DNA from: Microbacterium arabinogalactanolyticum
Lineage (GTDB): Bacteria > Actinomycetota > Actinomycetes > Actinomycetales > Microbacteriaceae
Reading direction: 5' to 3'
Length of the DNA stretch: 64,000 bases
Assembly: GCF_030268005.1 (NCBI RefSeq)
Contig: NZ_BRZC01000004.1
Span: 746,926-810,925 of the forward strand
Shown: piece by piece, positions 48,410 to 57,426 of the stretch
Layout of the letters: each line of letters begins with the position of its first letter
Position numbering within the stretch: position 1 is the first letter of the stretch
The notes under the pieces: generated by a model
Database searches by the model: none
What the model was told of the DNA's origin: nothing
The model's input: only the letters and a program-made list of their open reading frames with translations
Translations under genes and position numbers: made by a program

Positions 48410-50184
48410 CGACGACGATCAACATCCCCGCTGTGATCGACCCTGTCGACCGCCCCGAGGGCGATCCGGCCGGCTCCGAGTCTCTGGCGACCTCGTTGCT
48501 GAGCGGCGCCGTCCGCCTCACGGAGTTCTCCGAGGAGGCGCTACTGCTCGCCGAATCCAAGTGGTACTGGGCCGGTAAGGCGGCTGAGGCGTATGGCGAC
48601 CACGCCAAGAACTTTGCGCAGAACCACCAGCCGATGGGAGAGACGCTCAAGCGGGTCGCCCGCGGTGTCGACGTGTTCGCCGACCAGTTGCGGACCCTGC
48701 AGAGCGATCACACCACGATCAGCAGCGACATCACTTCGTACCATCGCGAGCGCGCCGACCTCATCACGGATGTGAATCTTGCCGGCGAAGTCGCGGAGGC
48801 GGAGATCGCCGCCCTGCAGGAGCGCGCACGCGCGCTGACCAACCGTCGTGCGGGGATCACGACCGACATCACCGACCTGCAACGGCGCGTCACGGAGAAC
48901 GAGCAGTTCCTGGTGCAGCTCTTCACCGGTGCCGACACCGCCGCCGAGGCGAGCTCGCCGACCGGCGGCATCAGCGCACTCGCGCTCGGCGCCATCGGGC
49001 GGAAGCCGTCCGCCGCAGACGGACCCAAGGCGATGAACGCGTGGTGGAACAGCCTGACGGAGGCGGAGCGGGATGCCCTGATCGCGGCCTACCCGGATCA
49101 GCTCGGCAGTGCCGACGGCCTCCCGGCTTCGGCGCGCGACGCCGCCAACAGGCTGCGCCTCGACGCCGATCTCGCAGAACTGGAGATGAAGGAGCGCGAC
49201 GGCACTCTTCTTCCCGAGGAGAAGCAACGGCTCGCCAACGCCCGCGCGACGCGGACAGCGCTGGAGCACGCGGACGGATACGTCGTCCCCGGCACCGACG
49301 ACAGACCGGGTGGACAGCTGTGGCTGTATGACCCGGATGCGTTCGGCGGTGACGGCCGGGTGGCGATCGCCGTCGGCGACCTGGACACGGCCGACGACGT
49401 CTCCGTTCAAGTGCCGGGCATCCGCACCGAGATGGATGACGCCCCAGGCGGCGTGGACGAGGCGACTCGGTTGTACGAGAGCGCCCGTTACAACGGCGAC
49501 GGATCGAGCGTGGCGACGATGTTCTGGCTCGGCTACGACACACCTGCCGGTGACCTTCTCGAGTGGGGGGAGGTCCCCTCGGAGGATCGTGCGGCAGACG
49601 GCGGCGCTCGTCTCGCTGCCGCAGTCGACGGGCTTCGCGCGTCGCGCGCTCACGATCCGGCGCACATGACGGCGATCGGGCACAGTTACGGTTCGACGAC
49701 GACGTCCTACGCGGCGACGGACCACGGTCTCGCGGTCGACGACATCGCGCTGATCGGCAGCCCCGGGACGGGCCCGGCAGATCACGCATCCGACTTCAGC
49801 GTCGGCGCCGACCATGTGTACGACGGCCGCAACAGCCGTGACTTCGTCGCGTTCCTCGGAGATGAAGGGTGGGTGCGCAAGGACCAGTTCTTCGACACCG
49901 GCCTGGGCATGGATCCGTCGTCCGAGGATTTCGGGGCGCATCGCTTTCAAGCGGAATCACCCCAGCGCGGATGGGGGCCGAACTTCGACGACCATTCGCG
50001 GTACTACGACCGGGACAGCGAATCCCTGTACAACCTGGGCCGCATCGTCGACGGTCACGGCGACGACACGAACAGCGCGCCGCAGTCGTACGACCCGTGG
50101 TGGGGCGACCCTGTAGACCCCGAGTGGGATCGCGATCCCACGTCCGGAGAGGCTGGCCGCTCGAAGACTGGCTTGACCCCATGA
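48406..50184 (+). CDS. WXG-domain protein with C-terminal DUF1023 alpha/beta hydrolase
   Basis: The 592-residue protein has an N-terminal helical domain (about 20-170) with SKWYWAGKAAEAYGDHAKNF, a clear W-A-G turn, and a following coiled-coil stretch. The middle (about 200-300) is helical. The C-terminal domain (about 300-540) is a DUF1023 hydrolase: VAIAVGDLDTADDVSVQVPG, then the nucleophile elbow IGHSYGSTT, then the acid and His regions (VGADHVYDGRNSRD; DDHSRYYD). N-terminal WXG plus hydrolase is typical of actinobacterial type VII-associated exported enzymes or toxins. The Ser-Asp-His set suggests an esterase or lipase. No signal peptide. The following lipoprotein gene overlaps by ATGA. 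Confidence 0.8.
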   Translation: MTTTINIPAVIDPVDRPEGDPAGSESLATSLLSGAVRLTEFSEEALLLAESKWYWAGKAAEAYGDHAKNFAQNHQPMGETLKRVARGVDVFADQLRTLQSDHTTISSDITSYHRERADLITDVNLAGEVAEAEIAALQERARALTNRRAGITTDITDLQRRVTENEQFLVQLFTGADTAAEASSPTGGISALALGAIGRKPSAADGPKAMNAWWNSLTEAERDALIAAYPDQLGSADGLPASARDAANRLRLDADLAELEMKERDGTLLPEEKQRLANARATRTALEHADGYVVPGTDDRPGGQLWLYDPDAFGGDGRVAIAVGDLDTADDVSVQVPGIRTEMDDAPGGVDEATRLYESARYNGDGSSVATMFWLGYDTPAGDLLEWGEVPSEDRAADGGARLAAAVDGLRASRAHDPAHMTAIGHSYGSTTTSYAATDHGLAVDDIALIGSPGTGPADHASDFSVGADHVYDGRNSRDFVAFLGDEGWVRKDQFFDTGLGMDPSSEDFGAHRFQAESPQRGWGPNFDDHSRYYDRDSESLYNLGRIVDGHGDDTNSAPQSYDPWWGDPVDPEWDRDPTSGEAGRSKTGLTP

Positions 50185-50732
50185 GGAGATCGGCCATCAT
50201 GGGTGCTGTGGGACTTCTCGCCTTCCTCCTCAGTGGATGCTCTCCGGTGCCGTCGAACCCCCGCGCGGTGCTCGAAGCGAAAGCAGCGGCCATCGACTCA
50301 GCCACTCAAGATGTGCTCGACTCACTGCACGCGGCCGGCCTCGACGACGCGACCGCGAAAGGCCACGTGGACGGATGCCAGAGTGAGCCCACTCCCGGTG
50401 TGTCCTATCGAGCAGGCATCTCGGCGAAGGCGGGTTCCGATCTCGCCGGCGCCTTCGACGCGCTGGTCGAGCAACTCGGCGCGTCGGGCTGGAAGCCGAC
50501 GGATGCCTATCGCGACGTCAAGATAGATCCCGCCAAGCCCATGGGCCGCTTCGTGCGCGACGACATCACACTCGATGTTGCAACCGGCGGGGCCTCCAGC
50601 GGAGGCGTCTGGTACGGCGCCGACGAGATGCAACTCGGCGTCACCATCAAGGACTACTGCGTGCGGGTTCCCGACGGCGGCTACATCAGCAAGGTCGAGG
50701 ACCTCGCGAAGGACATCCTCCCCCGCTCCTGA
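50181..50732 (+). CDS. Lipoprotein, last gene of the WXG operon
   Basis: The 183-residue protein has a lipoprotein signal ending in LLSGC. The body has two Cys (DGCQSEPT, KDYCVRV) that may form a disulfide, and an FDALVEQLGASGWKPTDAYRD block. Small membrane-anchored lipoproteins directly after type VII hydrolase or toxin genes often act as immunity or accessory proteins. The ATGA overlap means it is made with the hydrolase. Family not recognised. Confidence 0.75.
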   Translation: MRRSAIMGAVGLLAFLLSGCSPVPSNPRAVLEAKAAAIDSATQDVLDSLHAAGLDDATAKGHVDGCQSEPTPGVSYRAGISAKAGSDLAGAFDALVEQLGASGWKPTDAYRDVKIDPAKPMGRFVRDDITLDVATGGASSGGVWYGADEMQLGVTIKDYCVRVPDGGYISKVEDLAKDILPRS

Positions 50733-50751
50733 GCCTCCCGGCGCGGGCGGG

Positions 50752-51462
50752 TCAGCCGACCAGCTCCAGCACCGCTCGCAGCGAGTCGCCCTCGAGATGC
50801 CGCGGGGCGTTGTGCGGCGCCGCGATCCGCTCTCGGTTCAGCCAGAACGCGGAGAGTCCCGCGCCCACAGCACCCATGACATCGGCCGGGAAGCTGTCGC
50901 CGACGTGAAGGGATGCGGCCGAGAGCACTCCGGCCCGATCGAGAGCGTGCCGGAAGATCTCGGCGTCCGGCTTCAGCACTCCGATGTCCCCCGAGGCGAC
51001 GACCACGTCGAACAGGCCGTCGATCCCGACCGTGCGCAGCTTCTCGCGCTGGAACGCCGAGGGCCCGTTGGTGATCAGCCCGACCGGGACACCCCGTCGA
51101 CGCAGCTCCACCAGCACGTCACGGCTGTCCTCGAACAGCGCGAACGTGCTTCGCTCCGCCGCCAGGTGCAGTTCCACCGCCTCGTCCACGAGCTCCGCAC
51201 CCGCACCGGCGTCGGACAGCGTGCGCCGCCACACCTCCCGTGTCAGGGCGTCGTCCTCCAGTTCGCCGCGCATCCACTGCTCGCCCTGTGAGGCCCAGCA
51301 TCCGCTCCACACCGACGCGTTCGCCGTGCGCATCGCGTCCGTGTCGAGAGCAGGATGCCTCGCGGCGAGCTCGTCGATCGCGAGCAGCGCGGCGTCGACG
51401 GCGCCGTCTCCGACCAGAGTGTCGTCGAGGTCGAAGAAGACGGCGCGGATGGGGTCAGTCAC
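50752..51462 (-). CDS. HAD-superfamily hydrolase
   Basis: The 236-residue protein has the HAD motif I FFDLDDTL (Asp 11 and 13), motif II LITNGP, the motif III lysine in IGVLKPDAEIF, and motif IV VGDSFPADVMGA. The insert between strand 1 and motif II is the cap typical of small-molecule phosphatases. Substrate unknown. Its GTG start overlaps the stop of the methyltransferase gene by 8 bp. Confidence 0.9.
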   Translation of the reverse strand: MTDPIRAVFFDLDDTLVGDGAVDAALLAIDELAARHPALDTDAMRTANASVWSGCWASQGEQWMRGELEDDALTREVWRRTLSDAGAGAELVDEAVELHLAAERSTFALFEDSRDVLVELRRRGVPVGLITNGPSAFQREKLRTVGIDGLFDVVVASGDIGVLKPDAEIFRHALDRAGVLSAASLHVGDSFPADVMGAVGAGLSAFWLNRERIAAPHNAPRHLEGDSLRAVLELVG

Positions 51463-52198
51463 GGCGTCGCGCCCGGAACGCCGTCGTCACATACGGCAGG
51501 TCGATCGTGTCGTCGCCGGTGACGCCCAGCTCGTCGAACAGGGCGTCCATGCCCTCGTGGATGCTCGCCCGCTCCTGCTCGGAGGCCGTGATCAGATAAC
51601 TGCGCGAATCCGCCATACGGTGCAGCTGCGCGCGCGTCATGGGGCGCACCCACTCCCAGCGCTCCGTCTCCAGCTCGCCGAACGGCGCGGCCACCGTGGG
51701 GCCGCCTGCATCCAGCATCTCCTCCGCGGCACTCGCGTGCATGATGGCGGTGAACCGGCGCACCCAGTCGACGCGGTTGTCGCGCGCGTTCCAGATCAGC
51801 CCGAGCGTCCCGCCGGGGCGCACGACGCGGCCGATCTCGGCCGATGCCTTCTCCGGGTCCACCCAGTGCCACGCCTGCCCGAGCACGACGGCATCCAGGC
51901 TCGCATCCGGAAGCGGCAGCGACTCGGCCGTGCCCACGTACGTCGGGACACCGGGGACGGTGTCGCGCAGCTTGGCCAGCATCGCCGCATCCGGATCCAC
52001 CGCCACGACCTGCGCATCCGGAGCATCCGCGATCACCCGGGTGAGCTTGCCCGTACCGGCTCCCACGTCCGCGATCCTCCGCGCACCGTGCGGCAGCTTC
52101 TCCAGCATCCAGGCGACGGCCTCGAAGGGATAGTCCGGCCGCGCCGCCTCGTAGGTGTCGGCCTCGGATCCGAAGGAAGTCGCTCGCACGTCACTCAT
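51455..52198 (-). CDS. Class I SAM-dependent methyltransferase
   Basis: The ATG at 52198 gives 247 residues. TAGGCT lies 7 nt upstream (leaderless). Motif I is ADVGAGTGKLT, motif II VVAVDPDAAML, and the Methyltransf_11-type GTAESLPLPDASLDAVVLGQAWHWVD follows. These proteins often act on small molecules or quinone-like substrates. Transcribed with the HAD gene. Confidence 0.88.
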   Translation of the reverse strand: MSDVRATSFGSEADTYEAARPDYPFEAVAWMLEKLPHGARRIADVGAGTGKLTRVIADAPDAQVVAVDPDAAMLAKLRDTVPGVPTYVGTAESLPLPDASLDAVVLGQAWHWVDPEKASAEIGRVVRPGGTLGLIWNARDNRVDWVRRFTAIMHASAAEEMLDAGGPTVAAPFGELETERWEWVRPMTRAQLHRMADSRSYLITASEQERASIHEGMDALFDELGVTGDDTIDLPYVTTAFRARRRD

Positions 52199-52258
52199 AT
52201 CGCTCAGCCTACGGCGAGCCTGCGACGTCGGCGCCGAGGTCGGCGCGAGAGTGGGACC

Positions 52259-52852
52259 GTGCCATTGGACTTCACCGCGATCGACTTCGAGACGGCGAAC
52301 TCCAGCCCCGCCTCCGCCTGCTCCGTCGGACTCGTCCGCGTGCGCGACGGGAAGGTCGTCGCGCAGACCGGCTGGCTGATCCGCCCGCCTGCAGGCCATG
52401 ACGAGTTCAACGAGTGGAACACCAGGATCCACGGGCTGTACGCGCACGATGTCGTCAATGCGGCCTCCTGGGTTCAGCAGATCGGCAGGCTCTGCGCCTT
52501 CGCCGGGTCCGACGTGCTCGTCGCGCACAACGCCGGCTTCGACATGAACGTGCTGCGCCGCGCCTGCGAAGCGACGGGCATCGAGGCGCCGCCCTACCGG
52601 TCGCTGTGCTCTCTCGCGGTGGCCCGCAAGACCTACGAGCTCGACTCCTACCGGCTTCCCAAGGCCGCCGCGGCGGCGGGCTTCGGCGACTTCCCGCACC
52701 ATGACGCCCTGGCGGATGCGCGGGCCTGCGCGCAGATCGTGATCGACGCCGCGCGTCTGGCCGAGGCACCGGACGTGCATGCGCTGGGCGCCGCGCTCAG
52801 CATCTCGCTGTCCGCGCCTCTGGCATCCGCCCCGCAGCGCGCGGTCGCCTGA
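52259..52852 (+). CDS. 3'-5' exonuclease (DnaQ-like, DEDDh)
   Basis: The GTG at 52259 gives 197 residues. Exo I reads AIDFETAN (Asp9, Glu11), Exo II HNAGFDMNVL, and Exo III HHDALADARA with the invariant His. It is a stand-alone exonuclease of the proofreading superfamily and could trim RNA or DNA. The C-terminus lacks a BRCT or polymerase domain. Confidence 0.9.
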   Translation: MPLDFTAIDFETANSSPASACSVGLVRVRDGKVVAQTGWLIRPPAGHDEFNEWNTRIHGLYAHDVVNAASWVQQIGRLCAFAGSDVLVAHNAGFDMNVLRRACEATGIEAPPYRSLCSLAVARKTYELDSYRLPKAAAAAGFGDFPHHDALADARACAQIVIDAARLAEAPDVHALGAALSISLSAPLASAPQRAVA

Positions 52853-52892
52853 GCGACCCTTCACTCCCCACGCCCCGCCGGGCCACGTGCTC

Positions 52893-53171
52893 TCAGGCGC
52901 CGCCGGGCACTCCCGACAGCAGGGCGACGACGATGCTCGCGGTCAGCAGGAAGGCGCCGATCATCCACCACGAGCTGAGCTCGTGGCCCTCTTCGCGACG
53001 CACGCGGAACAGCACGTCCTTGCGGCGGGCCGGATCGGGAATGGAACTGGCTGCGGCCTTCGCCGCGGCGGCTGCAGCGAGCTGCTCATCGGTGACACGC
53101 AGGATACGACCGGTCTTCGTGGTGATGTGCTGAGCGCTGCTCTGCTTCTCGGACTGCTCGCTCGCTGACAT
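52893..53171 (-). CDS. Small single-pass membrane protein
   Basis: The ATG at 53171 (MSASEQSEK) is chosen because GGAG precedes it. The 92-residue protein has a soluble N-terminus with ITTKTGRILRVTDEQLAAAAAA, a basic stretch (RRKDVLFRVRREEG) and one C-terminal membrane segment (about 68-88). Unknown function; an N-in topology is likely from the positive-inside rule. Confidence 0.7.
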   Translation of the reverse strand: MSASEQSEKQSSAQHITTKTGRILRVTDEQLAAAAAAKAAASSIPDPARRKDVLFRVRREEGHELSSWWMIGAFLLTASIVVALLSGVPGGA

Positions 53172-53298
53172 CCCGAGCTCTCCTGTTCTGACCAACTCCA
53201 ACGCGCTGAGGGCGCCGGATCCACACCCATTGTGCCAGCCGCGGCTGGGAATCGCGGGATGGGCGGGCCACCACGGTCAGAACGTTACCTCGTCGTGC

Positions 53299-54285
53299 TC
53301 ACAGCCACTTCGACACGAGGTGATCGGACGTGATGCGGCGCAGCGTGCCCGAGGCGGAGCGAAGCACGATGCTCTCGGTGTAGAGATAGCGTCCCTCACG
53401 GCGCACGCCTCGGACCAGCTGGCCGTCGGTCACGCCGGTGGCGACGAAGATCGTGTTGTTGCCCTGGACGAGGTCATCGGCCTCGTACACGGTGTCCATC
53501 TTCAGCCCGGCGTCGATGCCGCGCTGCCGCTCCTCGTCGTCGCGCGGCCAGAGGATGCCCTGGATATGCCCGCCGAGCGCCTTGATCGCGCATGCGGTGA
53601 CGATGCCCTCCGGGCTGCCGCCGATGCCGACGCACATGTCGGTGCGGGCGTTGTGGCGTGCGGCGTTGATGCCACCCGCGACGTCGCCGTCGCTCATCAG
53701 CCGGGTGCCGGCGCCGGCATCCCGGATCTCCTGGATCAGCTGTTCGTGACGCGGGCGGTGCAGCACCGAGACGACCATCTCCTCGACCGGCTTGTCGAGC
53801 GCCTTGGCGAGGCGGCGGATGTTCTCGCCGATGGGCAGTCGGATGTCGACGACGCCGACGCCCGCGGGGCCCGTGACGAGCTTGTCCATGTAGAAGACGC
53901 TGGACGCGTCGAGCATCGAGCCCCGGTCGGAGACCGCCAGCACGGACAGCGCGTTCTGCCGGCCCGCCGCAGTCAGAGAGGTGCCGTCGATCGGGTCGAC
54001 CGCGATGTCGCACTCGGGGCCGACGCCGGTGCCGACCTCCTCGCCGTTGAACAGCATCGGGGCGTTGTCCTTCTCGCCCTCGCCGATCACGACACGGCCC
54101 CGGAAGTCGACCGTGCCGAGGAACGCGCGCATGGCGTCGACGGCGGCGCCGTCGGCCGCCTCCTTGGCCCCGCGGCCGATGAAGGGCACCGCCCGGATCG
54201 CGGCCGCTTCGGTCGCGCGGACCAGCTCCATCGCGAGGTTGCGGTCGGGACGAAGCGGGCTGAGATCGGCTGTAAGGCTCACCAT
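53299..54285 (-). CDS. glpX: Class II fructose-1,6-bisphosphatase GlpX
   Basis: The 328-residue enzyme removes the 1-phosphate from fructose-1,6-bisphosphate in gluconeogenesis. The metal motifs are intact: IGEGEKDNAPML and DPIDGTSLTAAGRQNA. Class II is the main FBPase of Actinobacteria. TAGGCT ends 6 nt before the ATG (leaderless). Divergent from fbaA, whose product makes or uses the same sugar bisphosphate, so the pair handles one metabolite. Confidence 0.95.
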   Translation of the reverse strand: MVSLTADLSPLRPDRNLAMELVRATEAAAIRAVPFIGRGAKEAADGAAVDAMRAFLGTVDFRGRVVIGEGEKDNAPMLFNGEEVGTGVGPECDIAVDPIDGTSLTAAGRQNALSVLAVSDRGSMLDASSVFYMDKLVTGPAGVGVVDIRLPIGENIRRLAKALDKPVEEMVVSVLHRPRHEQLIQEIRDAGAGTRLMSDGDVAGGINAARHNARTDMCVGIGGSPEGIVTACAIKALGGHIQGILWPRDDEERQRGIDAGLKMDTVYEADDLVQGNNTIFVATGVTDGQLVRGVRREGRYLYTESIVLRSASGTLRRITSDHLVSKWL

Positions 54286-54426
54286 GCGGTCAGCCTAGTG
54301 ATCCGGCCGTGCGGAACAGGCGAGTTTTCCCGTTTTCCCGACGAAGGATTCGATGTTCTTAACAAGCCTTCAAGATCCGCGCCCCGACGCCCCGAAACAG
54401 CCGAGAAGAACCGGCATCCGCGCGGA

Positions 54427-54432
54427 TAGAGT
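54427..54432 (+). promoter_or_regulatory. Likely -10 box for fbaA
   Basis: TAGAGT lies 37 nt before the fbaA ATG, upstream of its ribosome-binding site AGGAGAATCC. Unlike most single genes here, this one has a normal leader. Confidence 0.45.
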
Positions 54433-54468
54433 GAGCATGACCCCCGCACATCAGAAGCAGGAGAATCC

Positions 54469-55497
54469 ATGCCCGTCGCCACTCCGGAACAGTACGCAGA
54501 GATGCTCGACCGCGCGAAGGCCGGTGGCTTCGCGTACCCCGCTTTCAACGTCTCCAGCTCGCAGACGATCAACTCTGTGCTGCAGGGTCTGACCGAGGCC
54601 GGCTCCGACGGCATCATCCAGGTCACCACCGGTGGCGCGGACTACTTCGCCGGGCACACCGTCAAGGGCCGCGCCACGGGCGCCCTCGCCTTCGCGCGCT
54701 TCGCGACCGAAGTCGCCAAGAACTATCCCATCACCGTGGCGCTGCACACCGACCACTGCCCGAAGGACGCGCTGGCCGGCTTCGTCGAGCCGCTCATCGC
54801 CGCCTCCGAGGAGGAGGTCAAGGCCGGACGCAACCCGATCTTCCAGTCGCACATGTGGGACGGCTCGGCCGTGCCGCTCGCCGAGAACATCGAGATCGCC
54901 AAGGAGCTACTGCCCCGCATGAAGGCGATCAACGCCATCCTCGAGGTGGAGATCGGCGTCGTCGGCGGCGAGGAGGACGGCGTCGCGCACGAGGGCTCCA
55001 ACGACGCCCTCTACACGACCTTCGGTGACGTCGACCAGGCCGTGCAGGCGCTGGGCCTGGGCGAGCAGGGCCGGTACATCGCCGCCCTCACCTTCGGCAA
55101 CGTGCACGGCGTCTACAAGCCGGGCGGCGTCAAGCTGCGCCCCGAGCTGCTGGGCGACATCCAGGCGCAGGTCGCCGCGAAGTACGGCACCGGCAAGAAC
55201 CCGCTCGACCTGGTCTTCCACGGCGGCTCGGGCTCGTCGGACGCTGAGATCGCGACGGCCGTCGCCAACGGCGTCATCAAGATGAACGTCGACACCGACA
55301 CCCAGTACGCGTACACGCGTGCGATCGCCGACTACATGTTCAAGAACTACGACGGCGTGCTCAAGGTGGACGGCGAGGTCGGCAACAAGAAGCAGTACGA
55401 CCCGCGCGCCTGGGGCAAGATCGCCGAGACCGCCATGGCGGCCCGCGTGATCGAGTCCACCCGCCAGCTCGGCTCGTACGGCCAGTCCAAGAGCTGA
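54469..55497 (+). CDS. fbaA: Class II fructose-bisphosphate aldolase
   Basis: The 342-residue zinc enzyme interconverts fructose-1,6-bisphosphate with DHAP and glyceraldehyde-3-phosphate. Metal and active-site motifs: ALHTDHCPKD, EVEIGVVGGEEDG, NVHGVYKPG, VFHGGSGSS and MNVDTDTQYA. AGGAGAATCC precedes the ATG. A strong two-way terminator follows. It is divergent from glpX. Confidence 0.96.
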   Translation: MPVATPEQYAEMLDRAKAGGFAYPAFNVSSSQTINSVLQGLTEAGSDGIIQVTTGGADYFAGHTVKGRATGALAFARFATEVAKNYPITVALHTDHCPKDALAGFVEPLIAASEEEVKAGRNPIFQSHMWDGSAVPLAENIEIAKELLPRMKAINAILEVEIGVVGGEEDGVAHEGSNDALYTTFGDVDQAVQALGLGEQGRYIAALTFGNVHGVYKPGGVKLRPELLGDIQAQVAAKYGTGKNPLDLVFHGGSGSSDAEIATAVANGVIKMNVDTDTQYAYTRAIADYMFKNYDGVLKVDGEVGNKKQYDPRAWGKIAETAMAARVIESTRQLGSYGQSKS

Positions 55498-55513
55498 CAC
55501 GCACGAAGAGCAG

Positions 55514-55549
55514 CGGATGCCCCGGATCGTCCTCGATCCGGGGCATCCG
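55514..55549. terminator. Bidirectional terminator between fbaA and the lipoprotein gene
   Basis: A perfect 16-bp stem (CGGATGCCCCGGATCG / CGATCCGGGGCATCCG) with loop TCCT, between two convergent genes, 16 nt past each stop. Confidence 0.85.
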
Positions 55550-55564
55550 TCGTCTGCGCGTCGG

Positions 55565-56095
55565 TCAGCCGCCGATCTTCTCGCCGGCGGGCGAGAGCAC
55601 CCACCAGATGCCGCCGACGCCCTGACCGTTCACGTCGCCCTTCGCCGCGTCGCCCGCGAAGGTGTACAGCGGCCAGCCGTCCAGCGTGACCTGGTGCTTG
55701 CCGTCGGGGGTGTCGATCGTGGCGAGCGTGCCCGTGACGCCGTCTGCCTTCGGCGTCGAGGAGTCGGACAGGATCGGCGGCCACTTCGCCAGGCACTCAC
55801 CGGTGCAGGCGCTGGTCTTCGTGCCCTGAGTGTCCTTGTCGAACATGTAGGCGGTCATGCCCTCGCCGTCGACCACGATCTTCCCGAGCGAGCTGTCCGC
55901 GACGCCGAGGCCGGACGCCGCCGGCGCCGGGGCCTGCGATGACGGCGCCCCGTAGCCGCCGGAGCCGGAACCGGAGCCACCGGAACCGCCCGTGCCGCCG
56001 GAGCAGCCGGCGAGGAGGAGTGCGAGGGCGATGCCCCCGATGGCGAGCGCGTGGCGCCCGTGTGCCCTGTGCCCGTATGCCCTGACCAACATCAT
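55565..56095 (-). CDS. Secreted-repeat (COG4315-like) lipoprotein
   Basis: The 176-residue protein has a signal peptide ending in LLLAGC, a Gly/Ser linker, and one or two copies of the conserved strand-turn repeat (LGKIVVDGEGMTAYMFDKDTQ; VTLDGWPLYTFAGD). CTGECLAKWPPIL holds the two Cys. The family (PF03640) is of unknown function but is often next to redox or ECF sigma genes, as here. It is the third gene of the sigma/anti-sigma run but is separated by 73 bp. Confidence 0.85.
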   Translation of the reverse strand: MMLVRAYGHRAHGRHALAIGGIALALLLAGCSGGTGGSGGSGSGSGGYGAPSSQAPAPAASGLGVADSSLGKIVVDGEGMTAYMFDKDTQGTKTSACTGECLAKWPPILSDSSTPKADGVTGTLATIDTPDGKHQVTLDGWPLYTFAGDAAKGDVNGQGVGGIWWVLSPAGEKIGG

Positions 56096-56168
56096 GCCGT
56101 CCCTTTCGTCTGAGCAGCCTCCGCGATGGCGGCTGTTCCCGTGACACGAGACCGACAGGGCGAATGGT

Positions 56169-56825
56169 TCAGCCGAACTCGTGCTTCACGACGACTTTCC
56201 CGGCGGCGTCCCGGATCTCGACGGACCGGATGTCGGACTCCGACAGCCCCGTGCCCGCCGACAGCCGCGCGGTGGCCCCGGATTCCACGTTCCAGTTCGA
56301 CAGCGTGGTGGTGGTGCCGTCCCGCGAGGTGACCGCCAGCTCGTAGGTGCCGCTCCATCCCGAATACCCCTCATAGGCGCACACCACGTCGAGCCTGGTG
56401 CCCCACGGCACAGTCGTGAGCGCCACCGTCGCCACGACCGGCGCTCCCCCGACGGGCTCCAGCGCCACGGCCTCAGCCGGGCGGGGCATCAGTATTGCGA
56501 CCGACACCACGGTGGCCACGACGACCGCGGCCGCCGCACCGACCGCCCACGCGGCGATCCTCCGTCGCCTGGTGCGCCGGGCGCGTGCGGCGGCCAGCAC
56601 CCGCACGGGCGCCGCACCGTCGGCATCCTGATCCGCGATCCGCTGCGCATCCTCCGACCTCACCTGCGACAGCAGCACGACGGTCGATGTGAGCTCGGCG
56701 ACGGCCTCACGGCACCGCGGGCAGTGCGCGAGATGCTCCTCGAACTCTGCGCGGTCCGATGCCGAGAGCGCCCCCAGCGCATATGCGGCATCCCAGGTGG
56801 CGTACCGCTCGTGGTCGGCGTTCAC
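56169..56825 (-). CDS. Anti-sigma factor (zinc-finger, RskA-like)
   Basis: The GTG at 56825 overlaps the sigma stop (GTGA). The 218-residue protein has an N-terminal zinc-binding anti-sigma domain (LEEHLAHCPRCREAV-like: HXXXCXXC), one membrane segment (about 92-115), and an outer Thr/Val-rich beta domain. It should hold the sigma factor at the membrane until an outside signal triggers release. Confidence 0.9.
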   Translation of the reverse strand: MNADHERYATWDAAYALGALSASDRAEFEEHLAHCPRCREAVAELTSTVVLLSQVRSEDAQRIADQDADGAAPVRVLAAARARRTRRRRIAAWAVGAAAAVVVATVVSVAILMPRPAEAVALEPVGGAPVVATVALTTVPWGTRLDVVCAYEGYSGWSGTYELAVTSRDGTTTTLSNWNVESGATARLSAGTGLSESDIRSVEIRDAAGKVVVKHEFG

Positions 56826-57331
56826 CTCGTCACCCCTCTCTCCTGCAGTGCGAGCCGCAGGGCCCGCAGTCCGTAATGCATCCGGGACTTCACGGTCCCC
56901 TCGGCGATCCCCAGTTCCTGCGCCACTTCGCGAACGCTCCGCCCGCGGTAGTACGCGGCGATCACGACCTCGCGGTGCTCCGGGCTCACCGCAGCGAGCG
57001 CGTCCTGGATCAGAAGCGCGTCGAAGAGCCGGTCGGTGTGATCGTCGGACGCCCGCTCGGGAAGCTCCGCGACCGGGTTCTCGTGCCTGCGGCGGGCGCT
57101 GCGCGCCTCGTCGATCACGATGTGTCTGGCGACGGTGATCATCCACGCCCGCGACGTGCTCGGGTCCTGCTCCAGGATGCGTGGCGTCCGCCAGGCGCGC
57201 AGCAGCGTCTCCTGCACCACGTCGTCGGCCGAACCGCCCCGATTGCCGGTGATGCTCACCACGTACCGCCGGATCGGGCCGGCGTGAAGCTCATAGAGCG
57301 CGGTCAGTCGCTCGTCGTCCTCTTCGGTCAC
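56822..57331 (-). CDS. ECF-type RNA polymerase sigma factor
   Basis: The GTG at 57331 (VTEEDDERL) is chosen for its GAGGAGG upstream; the ATG at 57379 would add a poorly conserved tail. The 169-residue protein has region 2 (YELHAGPIRRYVVSI, DDVVQETLLRAWR) and region 4 with its helix-turn-helix (VSPEHREVVIAAYYRGRSVREVAQELGIAEGTVKSR). It overlaps the anti-sigma gene. The locus layout matches SigK-RskA-like pairs. Confidence 0.92.
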   Translation of the reverse strand: MTEEDDERLTALYELHAGPIRRYVVSITGNRGGSADDVVQETLLRAWRTPRILEQDPSTSRAWMITVARHIVIDEARSARRRHENPVAELPERASDDHTDRLFDALLIQDALAAVSPEHREVVIAAYYRGRSVREVAQELGIAEGTVKSRMHYGLRALRLALQERGVTR

Positions 57332-57426
57332 GGATCGCCTCCTCACGATGAGAACGAGGCAGGACGGTCGCCGGTTCATTCTCGGGTCGCGATGAACCGG
57401 ATCGGCGCGGAGATCGTTGTCTCCGT

